From the NCBI RefSeq assembly GCF_000331105.1, contig NC_020054.1, positions 5,486,555-5,550,554 on the forward strand: a stretch of 64,000 nucleotides of DNA, given 5' to 3'. The stretch comes from Fibrella aestuarina BUZ 2 (lineage in GTDB: Bacteria > Bacteroidota > Bacteroidia > Cytophagales > Spirosomataceae). The notes beneath the pieces are model-generated. The model was not told the DNA's origin and did not search any database. It worked only from the letters and a program-made list of their open reading frames with translations. Below are positions 43,329 through 52,321 of the stretch, piece by piece (position 1 is the stretch's first letter; each line of letters opens with the position of its first letter). A program made the position numbers and the translations under genes.

Positions 43329-45620
43329 ATGCTCAACCCACTACGCTGCGCTCTGCTGGCAGCCCTTACCCTGACGGGTGCCTACGCCCAGCCTGTTGCT
43401 ACCCCCTCCCCCGACCGAGCCGATCTGGTGAATCCGCTCATCGGCACCGATTCCAAACCCAGTCTATCAAACGGCAACACGTACCCAGCCATTGCCCTGC
43501 CCTGGGGCATGAACTTCTGGATGCCGCAAACCGGCAAAATGGGTAACGGCTGGGCCTACACCTACGCATCCGACAAGATTCGGGGCTTTAAGCAAACGCA
43601 CCAGCCGTCGCCCTGGATGAACGATTACGGCCAGTTTTCGATCATGCCCATCACCGGCAAACTGCGCCTGAACGAAGACGACCGCGCCAGTTGGTTTTCG
43701 CACAAGGCCGAGGTGGTGAAGCCCTATTACTACAGCGTTTACCTCGCCGACCACGACGTAACCACTGAAATTGCCCCGACCGAACGCGCCGCCAGTTTCC
43801 GCTTCACGTTTCCCAAAACCGACAGCGCCTACGTGCTGATCGACGCGTTCGACAAAGGCTCGTATGTCAAGATCATTCCCGGCCAACGCAAGGTGATTGG
43901 CTACACGACCCGCAACAGCGGCGGCGTCCCCAAGAATTTCAAGAATTACTTCGTACTGGTGTTCGACAAGCCTTTTGCGATGGCGCAGGCCTGGCACGGC
44001 AAAACACTGGCCAACGATACCCTCGAACTGCAGGCCAACCACGCCGGCGCGGTGGTGGGGTTCCGCACCCAGAAGGGTGAGCAGGTTCACGTTCGGGTAG
44101 CCTCCTCGTTTATCAGCGCCGAACAGGCCGACCGCAACCTGGGTGAACTGGGTACCGACTCCTTTGAGCTGGTGAAGCAGAAAGCCAAAAACGCCTGGAA
44201 TAAGGAATTGAACCGAATTCAGGTTGAGGGTGGGTCGCTGGCGCAGATGCAGACGTTCTACTCGTGCCTGTACCGGTCGCTGCTGTTTCCGCGCAAGTTT
44301 TACGAATACGGCGCCGATGGCAAGGTCGTGCACTACAGCCCGTATAACGGCGAGGTACGTCCCGGCTATATGTTTACCGACACGGGTTTCTGGGATACGT
44401 TCCGCTCGATGTTCCCGTTCCTGAACCTGATGTACCCGGCGTTGAACGCCCAGATGCAGGAAGGGCTCGCCAATGCGTACAAAGAAGGCGGGTGGCTACC
44501 GGAGTGGGCTAGTCCCGGCCTGCGCAACGTGATGGTTGGCTCCAATTCGGCGTCGATCGTGGCCGAAGCGTACCTGAAAGGAGCGCGAGGTTACGACATC
44601 AACGCGTTGTATGAGGCGCTGTTGAAGAACTCGGAAAACGAAGGCCCGATGGACGCCGTTGGTCGCCGCGGCGCGCAGTACTACAACACGCTTGGGTACG
44701 TTCCGTATGACGTAAAAATCAACGAAAACGCCGCCCGCACCCTCGAATACGCCTACGACGATTTTGCCATTTACCAGTTGGCGAAAGCCCTGAAACGCCC
44801 GCAGGCCGAGATCGACCGTTTTGCCAAACGCAGCCAGAACTACCGCAACCTGTTCGACAAACAAACGGGCCTGATGCGCGGAAAGAACAAAGACGGGCAA
44901 TTTCAGACGCCGTTCAACCCCTTCAAATGGGGCGACGCCTTTACCGAGGGTAACAGCTGGCATTACACCTGGTCGGTTTTCCACGACGTGCAGGGGCTGG
45001 TCGATCTAATGGGCGGTCGGCAGAAATTCGTCGCCAAACTCGACTCGGTGTTCACGATGCCACCGGTTTACGATGAAAGCTATTATGGCGGGGTCATTCA
45101 CGAAATCCGGGAGATGCAGATTGCCAACATGGGCCAGTATGCGCACGGCAATCAGCCTATTCAGCACATGATTTACCTCTACAACTACGCCGGTGAGCCT
45201 TGGAAAGCGCAATACTGGCTCCGTGAGGTGCTGAACCGGATGTACCTGCCCACGCCCGACGGCTACTGCGGCGATGAAGACAACGGCCAAACCTCGGCCT
45301 GGTACGTGTTTACGGCGATGGGCTTCTACCCCGTTTGCCCCGCGTCTGACCAGTACGTGCTGGGAGCACCGCTGTTCAAAAAGGTGACGGCTACGCTCGA
45401 AAACGGCAAAAAAATCGTGATCAACGCCCCCGCCAACAGTGACCAGAATCGCTATATCGGGCAATTAACAGTAAACGGAAAACCCTATAGCAAAAACTGG
45501 CTCAGCCACCGTGAACTGCTCAACGGGGCCGTTATCAACGCTACCATGACGCCTAAACCGAATCAGCAACGGGGCACCCAACCGGCCGATTTCCCTTACT
45601 CCTTCTCGACTCAGAAATAA
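43329..45620 (+). CDS. GH92 family alpha-mannosidase-like glycosidase
   Basis: The 763-residue protein has a signal peptide (about 1-20, cut after GAYAQ). The GH92 fold follows: VNPLIGTDSKPSLSNGNTYP (about 35-54), then GFKQTHQPSPWMNDYGQFSI, then FTDTGFWDTFRSMFP. WLPEWASPG and the C-terminal CGDEDNGQTSAWYVFTAMGF plus YPVCP complete the family block. GH92 enzymes are Ca-dependent exo-mannosidases, mostly alpha-1,2-linked, acting in the periplasm or on the surface. The ATG at 43329 starts the signal peptide best; the frame opens 7 codons earlier at a TTG. It may act on glycans imported by the SusCD pair in the neighbourhood. Confidence 0.94.
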   Translation: MLNPLRCALLAALTLTGAYAQPVATPSPDRADLVNPLIGTDSKPSLSNGNTYPAIALPWGMNFWMPQTGKMGNGWAYTYASDKIRGFKQTHQPSPWMNDYGQFSIMPITGKLRLNEDDRASWFSHKAEVVKPYYYSVYLADHDVTTEIAPTERAASFRFTFPKTDSAYVLIDAFDKGSYVKIIPGQRKVIGYTTRNSGGVPKNFKNYFVLVFDKPFAMAQAWHGKTLANDTLELQANHAGAVVGFRTQKGEQVHVRVASSFISAEQADRNLGELGTDSFELVKQKAKNAWNKELNRIQVEGGSLAQMQTFYSCLYRSLLFPRKFYEYGADGKVVHYSPYNGEVRPGYMFTDTGFWDTFRSMFPFLNLMYPALNAQMQEGLANAYKEGGWLPEWASPGLRNVMVGSNSASIVAEAYLKGARGYDINALYEALLKNSENEGPMDAVGRRGAQYYNTLGYVPYDVKINENAARTLEYAYDDFAIYQLAKALKRPQAEIDRFAKRSQNYRNLFDKQTGLMRGKNKDGQFQTPFNPFKWGDAFTEGNSWHYTWSVFHDVQGLVDLMGGRQKFVAKLDSVFTMPPVYDESYYGGVIHEIREMQIANMGQYAHGNQPIQHMIYLYNYAGEPWKAQYWLREVLNRMYLPTPDGYCGDEDNGQTSAWYVFTAMGFYPVCPASDQYVLGAPLFKKVTATLENGKKIVINAPANSDQNRYIGQLTVNGKPYSKNWLSHRELLNGAVINATMTPKPNQQRGTQPADFPYSFSTQK

Positions 45621-45657
45621 GCGCGAAGCAGGTTCGCTACATCTCTAATTCACGCAC

Positions 45658-45708
45658 GGCGCAACGCAGCAGTTGACGGTCTACCAGCCTCAATTGCTGC
45701 GTTGCGCC
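45658..45708. repeat. intergenic inverted repeat downstream of GH92 gene
   Basis: Arms 45658-45675 and 45691-45708 match at 17 of 18 positions (GGCGCAACGCAGCA... / ...TGCTGCGTTGCGCC) around a 15-nt loop. Confidence 0.88.
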
Positions 45709-46023
45709 ATTGCCGTTTTCGGGCAGTTAACAACGAGTTTATTAAGCTTATTTCATCCTGTCTATCAGCAGTTTATTCACGCCAATTTACCATATACCTT
45801 ACGGGCAATCTGGCCGAAATTAATGGCCCGAATCGCCCTCCATGAATCCCTACCACACTAGTTGGCTCTTAAAAACAATAAATATAAATTTTCGTAGGCC
45901 AGACCTTTATTAGACACTATCCTACGGGGGTGCTTTAAAACATTTCCATTGTATTCTAATGTCTTTCTTACCCCGTTTTAATGTCACGGGCGGTGTTTTG
46001 TGTCATTCAACCTGACACAAGCT

Positions 46024-46179
46024 ATGCAACACCAGACTTCGCCTTCGATTTTGCGCCACGGTTTTGGGCTGCTACTCGCCTGTGCAGTGATGCCCCGCCC
46101 GCTGACAAAGCCCGCTTTTGTTGAGTCAATTCAATTGCCCGACTCAGCCATTAAAGCCGAAGCGCCGCCGCCCCATTAG
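46024..46179 (+). CDS. possible small secreted peptide, 51 residues
   Basis: The frame starts ATG CAA CAC CAG and ends at TAG at 46177. After a basic/polar start (MQHQTSPSILRHGF) comes a hydrophobic segment GLLLACAVM with a Cys at 20. A Pro/Lys-rich part and a Pro-rich tail (EAPPPH) follow. It might be a short exported peptide or leader peptide before the efflux operon, but nothing independent supports translation. Confidence 0.3.
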   Translation: MQHQTSPSILRHGFGLLLACAVMPRPLTKPAFVESIQLPDSAIKAEAPPPH

Positions 46180-46381
46180 CGCTTCCGACGGGCGCGCTAC
46201 GTTGCTCCTTAGCGCGGTCCTTAGCCTTGATCAACAGGCCTCCTCGTTCACTATCAATAGTTTACACCAATACCCCACAATCATTCGTGGGTTAGGCATT
46301 TGCCGCTCTCAGTACAATACGTACCCGAACTTCCCCTTTTCACTACGGCTATTTAACGCTTTCCGTAAACAATAAAACACC

Positions 46382-47458
46382 ATGAATCGAGTACTCGTGC
46401 TTATCAGTCTGTTTGGTTTTTTGGGCCTTGCAAGCTGTGAAAAAAAAGAAGAAAAGAAAGAAGAAGAGGTCAGCTTCCGGGTGACCAGCCCCTTGCAGAA
46501 AGACACGATGGTGACCAAAGAGTACGTGTCACAGATTCATGCCATTCAGCACATTGAGCTGCGCGCGCTGGAAAAGGGCTATCTGCAAAAGATTTTCGTC
46601 GACGAAGGGCAGGCCGTTAGGCAGGGGCAGCTGATGTTCCAGATTATGCCGATTGTCTATCAGGCTGAACTGCAAAAGTCAGAGGCCGAGGCCAACTACG
46701 TCGACATCGAGTACCGCAACACCAAACGGCTGGCCGACAGCAACATCGTGTCGAAAAATGAGCTTGCCCTGTCTAAAGCCAAGTTCGACAAGGCCAAAGC
46801 CGAAGTGAATCTGGCCAAAACGCACCTGCAATTCACGACGATCAAAGCACCCTTCAATGGCATCATGGATCAGTTCCGGGTACGTCAGGGCAGCATGGTC
46901 GATGAGGGCGATTTGCTCACGACCCTGTCGGACAACAGCAAGATGTGGGTCTATTTCAACGTACCTGAGGCCGAGTATCTAAACTTCAAGACGCACGCCA
47001 ACGGACCGCAGAACGTACACCTGCTGATGGCCAACAACGAGCGATTCCCCTACGCCGGCGTTGTGGAGACCATCGAAGCCGATTTCAACAACGAGACGGG
47101 TAACATCGCTTTCCGGGCCACATTCCCCAACCCCAAAGGGCTGCTGCGCCACGGCGAAACGGGCAGCATTGAAATGACGGTACCCCTCAAGAAGGCGCTG
47201 ATCATTCCGCAGAAAGCCACGTTCGAAGTACTCGAAAAGAAATACGTCTACGTGGTTGACAGCAAGGGCGTGATCCGGTCGCGGGAGATCAGCATAGCGG
47301 CCGAGCTACCGCACATTTTCATCGTTCGGGATGGTCTCAATAAAGACGACAAGATCCTGCTGGAGGGCTTGCGCCAGGTGAAAGAGAACGAAAAAATACA
47401 CTACAAGTTTGAGCAGCCTGCCTCTGTCATCGCCAATCTGGGTCTGTATGCCGAGTAG
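46382..47458 (+). CDS. RND efflux periplasmic adaptor (membrane fusion lipoprotein)
   Basis: The 358-residue protein has a lipobox ending at Cys19 (GLASC) and a Lys/Glu-rich linker. The MFP layout follows: IELRALEKGYLQKIFVDEGQ (about 53-72, lipoyl half), a helical hairpin (about 90-140), a second lipoyl half (FTTIKAPFNGIMDQFRVRQG), and a beta-barrel with VYFNVPEAEYLNF. It links the inner-membrane pump to the outer-membrane channel. It is the first gene of a three-gene efflux unit with pump (47620) and outer-membrane factor (50798). The 161-nt gap before the pump holds an inverted repeat. Confidence 0.95.
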   Translation: MNRVLVLISLFGFLGLASCEKKEEKKEEEVSFRVTSPLQKDTMVTKEYVSQIHAIQHIELRALEKGYLQKIFVDEGQAVRQGQLMFQIMPIVYQAELQKSEAEANYVDIEYRNTKRLADSNIVSKNELALSKAKFDKAKAEVNLAKTHLQFTTIKAPFNGIMDQFRVRQGSMVDEGDLLTTLSDNSKMWVYFNVPEAEYLNFKTHANGPQNVHLLMANNERFPYAGVVETIEADFNNETGNIAFRATFPNPKGLLRHGETGSIEMTVPLKKALIIPQKATFEVLEKKYVYVVDSKGVIRSREISIAAELPHIFIVRDGLNKDDKILLEGLRQVKENEKIHYKFEQPASVIANLGLYAE

Positions 47459-47466
47459 AGAGAACT

Positions 47467-47606
47467 GATGTACAATGCGTAATGAACAATGTACAATGAG
47501 TGATGTAGCGTGAAAAACAATAGTCACGGTCTAGTCACACCTCATTTAGCACATAGTGTTCGCCTACCCCATACATTGTACATTATCCATTTTTCATTAT
47601 ACATTC
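47467..47606. repeat. inverted repeat, ATG/CAT-word family (copy 4), inside efflux operon
   Basis: The left arm (47467-47505, words TGTACAATG, GTAATGAACAATG) and right arm (47571-47606) are imperfect complements separated by about 65 nt. It lies between adaptor and pump genes that should be co-transcribed. Confidence 0.78.
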
Positions 47607-47619
47607 TTAAGCAGAAACT

Positions 47620-50600
47620 ATGTTTGCTAAATTCATACGCAGGCCCGTTTTCGCAATCGTGATTTCGATCATGATTGTCTTTATCGGCGTACTGGCTATT
47701 AAGAAGTTACCGATTTCACAGTTCCCCGATATTGCGCCGACGACGGTCAATATTTTCATTGCCTATCCCGGTTCCAGCGCCGACGTGCTGGTTAAATCCA
47801 CGCTGATTACGCTGGAACAGGCGATCAACGGGGTGCAGGATATGCGCTACATCGCCACCGATGCTACGAGCGCCGGTGAAGCCACGCTCCGGATCATTTT
47901 CGAGCCGGGCACCGACCCCAACGACGCCGTTATCCGGGTGAAAACGCGGGTCGACCAGGTGATGCCGCTGCTCCCCGAACTGGTACAGCGCGAAGGGGTT
48001 GTGATCACGCCCATTCAGCCGAGTATGTTGATGTACGTCAACCTCTATTCGACCAATAAGAGCATCGACGAAAAATTCCTGTTCAACTACGCCACGGTGA
48101 AGATGATTCCCGAGATCCAGCGGACGAAGGGGATTGCCCGGGCGCAGATTCTGGGTAGCCGCCGCTACGCCATGCGCGTGTGGCTCAACCCCGACCGGAT
48201 GCGGGCCTACAACATCTCGACGGAGGAAGTCATGAAGGCGATCGGTGAGCAGAGCATCATCGGGCGGCCAGGCCGGATCGGGCAAAGCTCGGGTATTGCG
48301 GCGCAGTCGCTGGAATACGTGCTGACCTACAAAGGGCGCTACAACAAGCCGGAAGAATACGAGAACATCATTGTTCGGGCCAACTCGGCCGGGGAAAGCA
48401 TTCACCTCAAAGACATTGCCCACGTTGAACTAGGTAGCGAATTCTTCGACATCTACTCCAACCTCGACGGCCATGCGTCGGCGGCCATTGTCTTGCGCCA
48501 AAACTACGGCAGTAACGCCAGCGACGTAATCGACGAAGTGAAAGAGAAACTCGACGTGATGAAAGCGTCTTTCCCGCCGGGCGTCGATTACAAAATCAGC
48601 TACGACGTATCCAACTTCCTGGACGCCTCGATCGAGCAGGTCATCGATACCCTCCGCGACGCCTTCATTCTGGTCGCGCTGGTGGTGTTTATCTTCCTGG
48701 GCGACTGGCGGTCTACCCTCATTCCGATTCTGGCGGTGCCGGTATCGTTGATCGGGGCCTTCTTCGTGATTCAGGGCTTTGGGTTGTCGATCAACCTCAT
48801 TACGCTCTTCGCCCTGGTACTGGCCATCGGGATTGTGGTCGATGACGCCATTGTGGTGGTAGAAGCCGTGCACGCCAAGATGGAAGAAAAGCCGAAGCTA
48901 ACGCCCTTTGGGGCCGTCAGGGAAGTGCTGGGCGAGATCAGCGGGGCCATTATTGCCATTACCCTCGTGATGGTGTCGGTATTCCTGCCCATCTCATTCA
49001 TGTCGGGTCCTGTGGGTACGTTCTACCGGCAGTTTTCAATCACGATGGCCAGCTCGATTGTGATTTCGGCCATCATCGCCCTGACGCTGACGCCCGTTTT
49101 GTGCGCCATGCTGCTGAAAAACCACCACGGCCATCCGCCCAAAAAGAATATCCTGAGCCGGGCGATCGACCGTTTCAACCAGGGCTTCGATAAAATGACG
49201 GGCTGGTATGTGGGGCTGCTGCGGCTGATCGTCAATCGGCGCTTCGTCACGTTTGCCGTGTTGGCGGGTTTCTGCGCGGGCATTGTGTTCGTGAACAAAA
49301 TTCTGCCTGCGGGTTTCATCCCAAACGAAGATCAGAGCACGATCTACGCCATCATTCAGACGCCGCCGGGCTCGACGCTGGAGAAGACCAACCAGGTGTC
49401 CCGGAATCTCCAGAAGATTTGCGAAGAGGTGCCGGGTATCGAGTCGATCTCGTCGCTGGCTGGCTACGAAATCATGACCGAGGGTCGGGGTTCCAACGCG
49501 GGTACGTGTCTGATCAACCTTAAGCCCTGGTCGGAGCGCGACAAAAACGTGAAGGAGATCATGGAAGAGTTGGAAGAGAAATCGCGGAACCTGGGCGCGA
49601 CCGTCGAATTCTTCGAACCACCGGCAATTCCCGGTTTCGGTACGTCGGGCGGTTTCTCGATGCGTCTGCTCGACAAAAACACGGATACCGACTACAGCGA
49701 ATTTGACAAGATCAACAAGCAGTTCATGGATAACCTGGCCAAACGCCCCGAGCTGACCGGCCTGTTTACCTTCTTCGCGGCCAACTACCCGCAGTATGAA
49801 CTGGAGATCGACAACAACCTGGCCATGCAGAAAGGCGTGTCGATCGGGAAGGCGATGGACAACCTGAACATCATGATCGGTAGTACTTACGAACAGGGCT
49901 TTATCAAGTTCAACCAGTTCTTTAAAGTGTATGTACAGTCGGATCCCAGCTTCCGGCGGTTACCGTCTGACCTGCTGAAGCTGTTCGTCAAGAATGATGA
50001 GGGCGAAATGGTACCGTACTCGTCGTTCATGAAGCTGAAAAAAGGGCAGGGACCGAACGAGATTACCCGCTTCAACCTGTACAACTCGGCGGCTATCCAG
50101 GGGCTTCCCGCCAAAGGCTACACCACGGCCGACGCCATTGCAGCGATCCGGGAGGTGGCCGCCAAGACGCTGCCAAAAGGGTACGACATCGCGTTTGAGG
50201 GGCTATCCTACGACGAATCGATCCGGGGCAATGAGTCGCTCTACGTCTTCCTGATCGTGTTGGCCTTCGTCTATATGGTGCTGGCGGCGCAGTATGAGAG
50301 CTTCATCATTCCGCTGGCCGTAGTGTTCTCGCTGCCGGTTGGGGTATTCGGCTCATTCCTGCTGCTGAAGCTCATGGGTCTGGAAAACAACATCTACGCG
50401 CAGATCGGCCTCATCATGCTGGTTGGTCTGTTGGGTAAAAACGCCGTACTGATTGTGGAGTTTGCCGTGCAGAAACGACAGCAGGGCGAGACGATCCTGA
50501 ACGCGGCGATTGAAGGGGCCAAAGTTCGTTTCCGCCCGATCCTGATGACCTCCTTTGCGTTCGTCGCCGGTCTGATTCCGCTGATCCTCGCCAAAGGAGC

Positions 50601-50805
50601 GGGCGCCATTGGCAACCGCACCATCGGTGCTTCGGCCATGGGGGGCATGCTGTTCGGCACCATTTTCGGGGTTATCATCATCCCCGGCCTGTATTACATC
50701 TTTGGTTCACTGGCCGACGGCCGCAAGATGATCCGGGATGAAGACGAATCACCATTAACTGAAGCCATTGAGCCGCACTATGTTGAGGAAACAGATCATG
50801 CATAA
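47620..50805 (+). CDS. RND multidrug efflux pump, AcrB/MexB-like (HAE1 family)
   Basis: The 1061-residue protein is a HAE1-type RND pump. The start is FIRRPVFAIVISIMIVFIGV (about 5-24, first membrane helix). Further marks are ISQFPDIAPTTVNIFIAYPG and a TM4 block LALVLAIGIVVDDAIVVVEA (about 400-419), which contains the DD pair of the proton relay. FIPNEDQSTIY and the C-terminal LVGLLGKNAVLIVEFA (TM10 with the relay Lys) follow. It exports drugs or other compounds using the proton gradient, between adaptor and channel. Length is normal. Its stop codon overlaps the start of the outer-membrane factor gene. Confidence 0.97.
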   Translation: MFAKFIRRPVFAIVISIMIVFIGVLAIKKLPISQFPDIAPTTVNIFIAYPGSSADVLVKSTLITLEQAINGVQDMRYIATDATSAGEATLRIIFEPGTDPNDAVIRVKTRVDQVMPLLPELVQREGVVITPIQPSMLMYVNLYSTNKSIDEKFLFNYATVKMIPEIQRTKGIARAQILGSRRYAMRVWLNPDRMRAYNISTEEVMKAIGEQSIIGRPGRIGQSSGIAAQSLEYVLTYKGRYNKPEEYENIIVRANSAGESIHLKDIAHVELGSEFFDIYSNLDGHASAAIVLRQNYGSNASDVIDEVKEKLDVMKASFPPGVDYKISYDVSNFLDASIEQVIDTLRDAFILVALVVFIFLGDWRSTLIPILAVPVSLIGAFFVIQGFGLSINLITLFALVLAIGIVVDDAIVVVEAVHAKMEEKPKLTPFGAVREVLGEISGAIIAITLVMVSVFLPISFMSGPVGTFYRQFSITMASSIVISAIIALTLTPVLCAMLLKNHHGHPPKKNILSRAIDRFNQGFDKMTGWYVGLLRLIVNRRFVTFAVLAGFCAGIVFVNKILPAGFIPNEDQSTIYAIIQTPPGSTLEKTNQVSRNLQKICEEVPGIESISSLAGYEIMTEGRGSNAGTCLINLKPWSERDKNVKEIMEELEEKSRNLGATVEFFEPPAIPGFGTSGGFSMRLLDKNTDTDYSEFDKINKQFMDNLAKRPELTGLFTFFAANYPQYELEIDNNLAMQKGVSIGKAMDNLNIMIGSTYEQGFIKFNQFFKVYVQSDPSFRRLPSDLLKLFVKNDEGEMVPYSSFMKLKKGQGPNEITRFNLYNSAAIQGLPAKGYTTADAIAAIREVAAKTLPKGYDIAFEGLSYDESIRGNESLYVFLIVLAFVYMVLAAQYESFIIPLAVVFSLPVGVFGSFLLLKLMGLENNIYAQIGLIMLVGLLGKNAVLIVEFAVQKRQQGETILNAAIEGAKVRFRPILMTSFAFVAGLIPLILAKGAGAIGNRTIGASAMGGMLFGTIFGVIIIPGLYYIFGSLADGRKMIRDEDESPLTEAIEPHYVEETDHA

Positions 50806-52213
50806 AGGAATCGTTGTGGGGGGGATCTTACTGGCCATTGGGGCCTGCAAAGCCCCCCAAACAACCATCCGGGACGAAAACCGGGGTGTTCCCGGTAAGT
50901 ACAGCTACACGTCGGACACCACGAATGCGGCGCGGATCAAGTGGCAGGACTTCTTTCCCGATCAGAACCTGCGCAACCTGATCGACACGGCCCTGCTCAA
51001 CAACCAGGAACTGAACATCACGTTGCAGGAGATTGCCGTTTCGCAGAATGAAGTACTGGCTCGTCAGGGGGAATACAGGCCCTTCGTGGGTGTCCGTGGT
51101 GGAGCCGGTGTCGATAAAGTGGGGCGATATACCAACATCGGTGCTCTGGAAAAGAACATCGACATCGCCCCGGACCGGGAAACGCCCGAACCCCTGCCCG
51201 ATTTTCTGATCAGCGCTTTTGCCACCTGGGAGGTCGATATCTGGCACAAGCTCAGGAACGCCAAGCAGGCGGCCGTAAACCGGTATCTGGCGTCGGTAGA
51301 GGGTCGGAATTTCATGGTGACTAACCTCATCGCCGAAATCGCGACGTCGTACTATGAGTTGCTGGCCCTTGATAATCAGCTGGCGATTGTTCGGCAGAAC
51401 ATCGAGGTGCAGAACAACGTACTGTCGATTATCCGGCAGGAGAAGGAAGCCGCCAAGGTGACCGAACTGGCCGTTCGGCGGTTTGAAGCGCAGGTATTGA
51501 ACACCCAGAGTATTCAGTTCGATCTTCAGCAGCGAATCATCGAAACCGAAAACCGGATCAATTTTCTGGTAGGCCGTTACCCGCAGCCGGTGGCTCGCAA
51601 CGCGGCGGCGTTTAATGGTACGGGGTTGCCTACGGTCACTACGGGTCTGCCCTCGCAACTGCTGGCCAACCGCCCCGACATCCGGCAGGCCGAGTTGAAC
51701 CTGATAGCCGCTAAGCTGGACGTGAAATCGGCACAGGCGAATTTTTACCCTTCTTTGCGGCTGTCGGCAGCCCTTGGTCTGAATGCGTTCACGCCGGGGT
51801 ATCTGTTCAATCCGGCGTCGATGCTCTCGTCACTGGCGGGCGATCTGGTTGGACCAATCGTGAACAAGAACGGTATCCGGGCCACGTACAACACCGCTAC
51901 GGCCAAGCAGTTGCAGGCCGTTTATCAGTACGAACGAACGGTGCTGAACGCCTTCACGGAAGTGACGAACCAGCTGTCGCGGATCGATAACCTGGGCAAG
52001 AGCTACGAACGGAAAGAGAAGGAAGTACAGGCGCTGACCCAGTCGATCAGCATTTCCAACAGCCTGTTCCGCTCAGCCCGCGCCGACTACATGGAAGTAC
52101 TGCTTACCCAACGCGACGCGCAGGAGTCGCGCCTGCAACTGGTAGAAACCCGTATGCAACAGCTAACGGCTACGGTCGCCGTATACCGTGCGCTGGGTGG
52201 CGGCTGGAACTAG
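50798..52213 (+). CDS. TolC-like outer membrane efflux lipoprotein (NodT family)
   Basis: The start at 50798 gives a 471-residue protein with a lipobox ending at Cys17 (GACKAP). It overlaps the pump stop by 8 nt. Upstream ATG 50780 or TTG 50768 would add a basic prefix. The OEP pattern is visible: WQDFFPDQNLRNLIDTALLN (about 48-67), the coiled helices IAEIATSYYELLALDNQLAI and SQLLANRPDIRQAELNLIAA, a barrel part, and a second repeat ending with VYRALGGGWN. It forms the channel through the outer membrane for the pump encoded just upstream. Confidence 0.94.
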   Translation: MHKGIVVGGILLAIGACKAPQTTIRDENRGVPGKYSYTSDTTNAARIKWQDFFPDQNLRNLIDTALLNNQELNITLQEIAVSQNEVLARQGEYRPFVGVRGGAGVDKVGRYTNIGALEKNIDIAPDRETPEPLPDFLISAFATWEVDIWHKLRNAKQAAVNRYLASVEGRNFMVTNLIAEIATSYYELLALDNQLAIVRQNIEVQNNVLSIIRQEKEAAKVTELAVRRFEAQVLNTQSIQFDLQQRIIETENRINFLVGRYPQPVARNAAAFNGTGLPTVTTGLPSQLLANRPDIRQAELNLIAAKLDVKSAQANFYPSLRLSAALGLNAFTPGYLFNPASMLSSLAGDLVGPIVNKNGIRATYNTATAKQLQAVYQYERTVLNAFTEVTNQLSRIDNLGKSYERKEKEVQALTQSISISNSLFRSARADYMEVLLTQRDAQESRLQLVETRMQQLTATVAVYRALGGGWN

Positions 52214-52222
52214 GGTTGTTGT

Positions 52223-52262
52223 CATTCGTTGTGCAAAATTTCACGGCGAACGGCAACGAATG
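52223..52262. repeat. short inverted repeat between efflux operon and asnS
   Basis: Perfect 9-bp arms CATTCGTTG (52223-52231) and CAACGAATG (52254-52262) may act as a weak terminator after the efflux operon. Confidence 0.5.
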
Positions 52263-52308
52263 CCTATTTAATGACGGCACAGCCAAATGACCGTTTCTCC
52301 TAACCACG

Positions 52309-52316
52309 TACCTTTG
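52309..52316 (+). promoter_or_regulatory. Bacteroidota -7 element (TACCTTTG) just before asnS start
   Basis: TACCTTTG is a full TAnnTTTG match ending 5 nt before the ATG at 52322. A start site at the normal distance would give a leaderless or nearly leaderless mRNA. Confidence 0.65.
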
Positions 52317-52321
52317 TGGCT

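Larger units (their letters stand above)
45621..46381. other. gap of about 760 nt before the RND efflux operon
   Basis: It contains a long inverted repeat at 45658-45708, AT-rich sequence (about 45860-46020) likely to hold the efflux promoter, and a possible 51-codon ORF at 46024-46179. A 62-codon frame (45673-45861) overlaps the hairpin and looks spurious. Confidence 0.55.

Noticed and set aside
45673..45861. A 62-codon frame downstream of the GH92 gene
   Set aside because: It begins inside an inverted repeat and has no sensible composition or motif.
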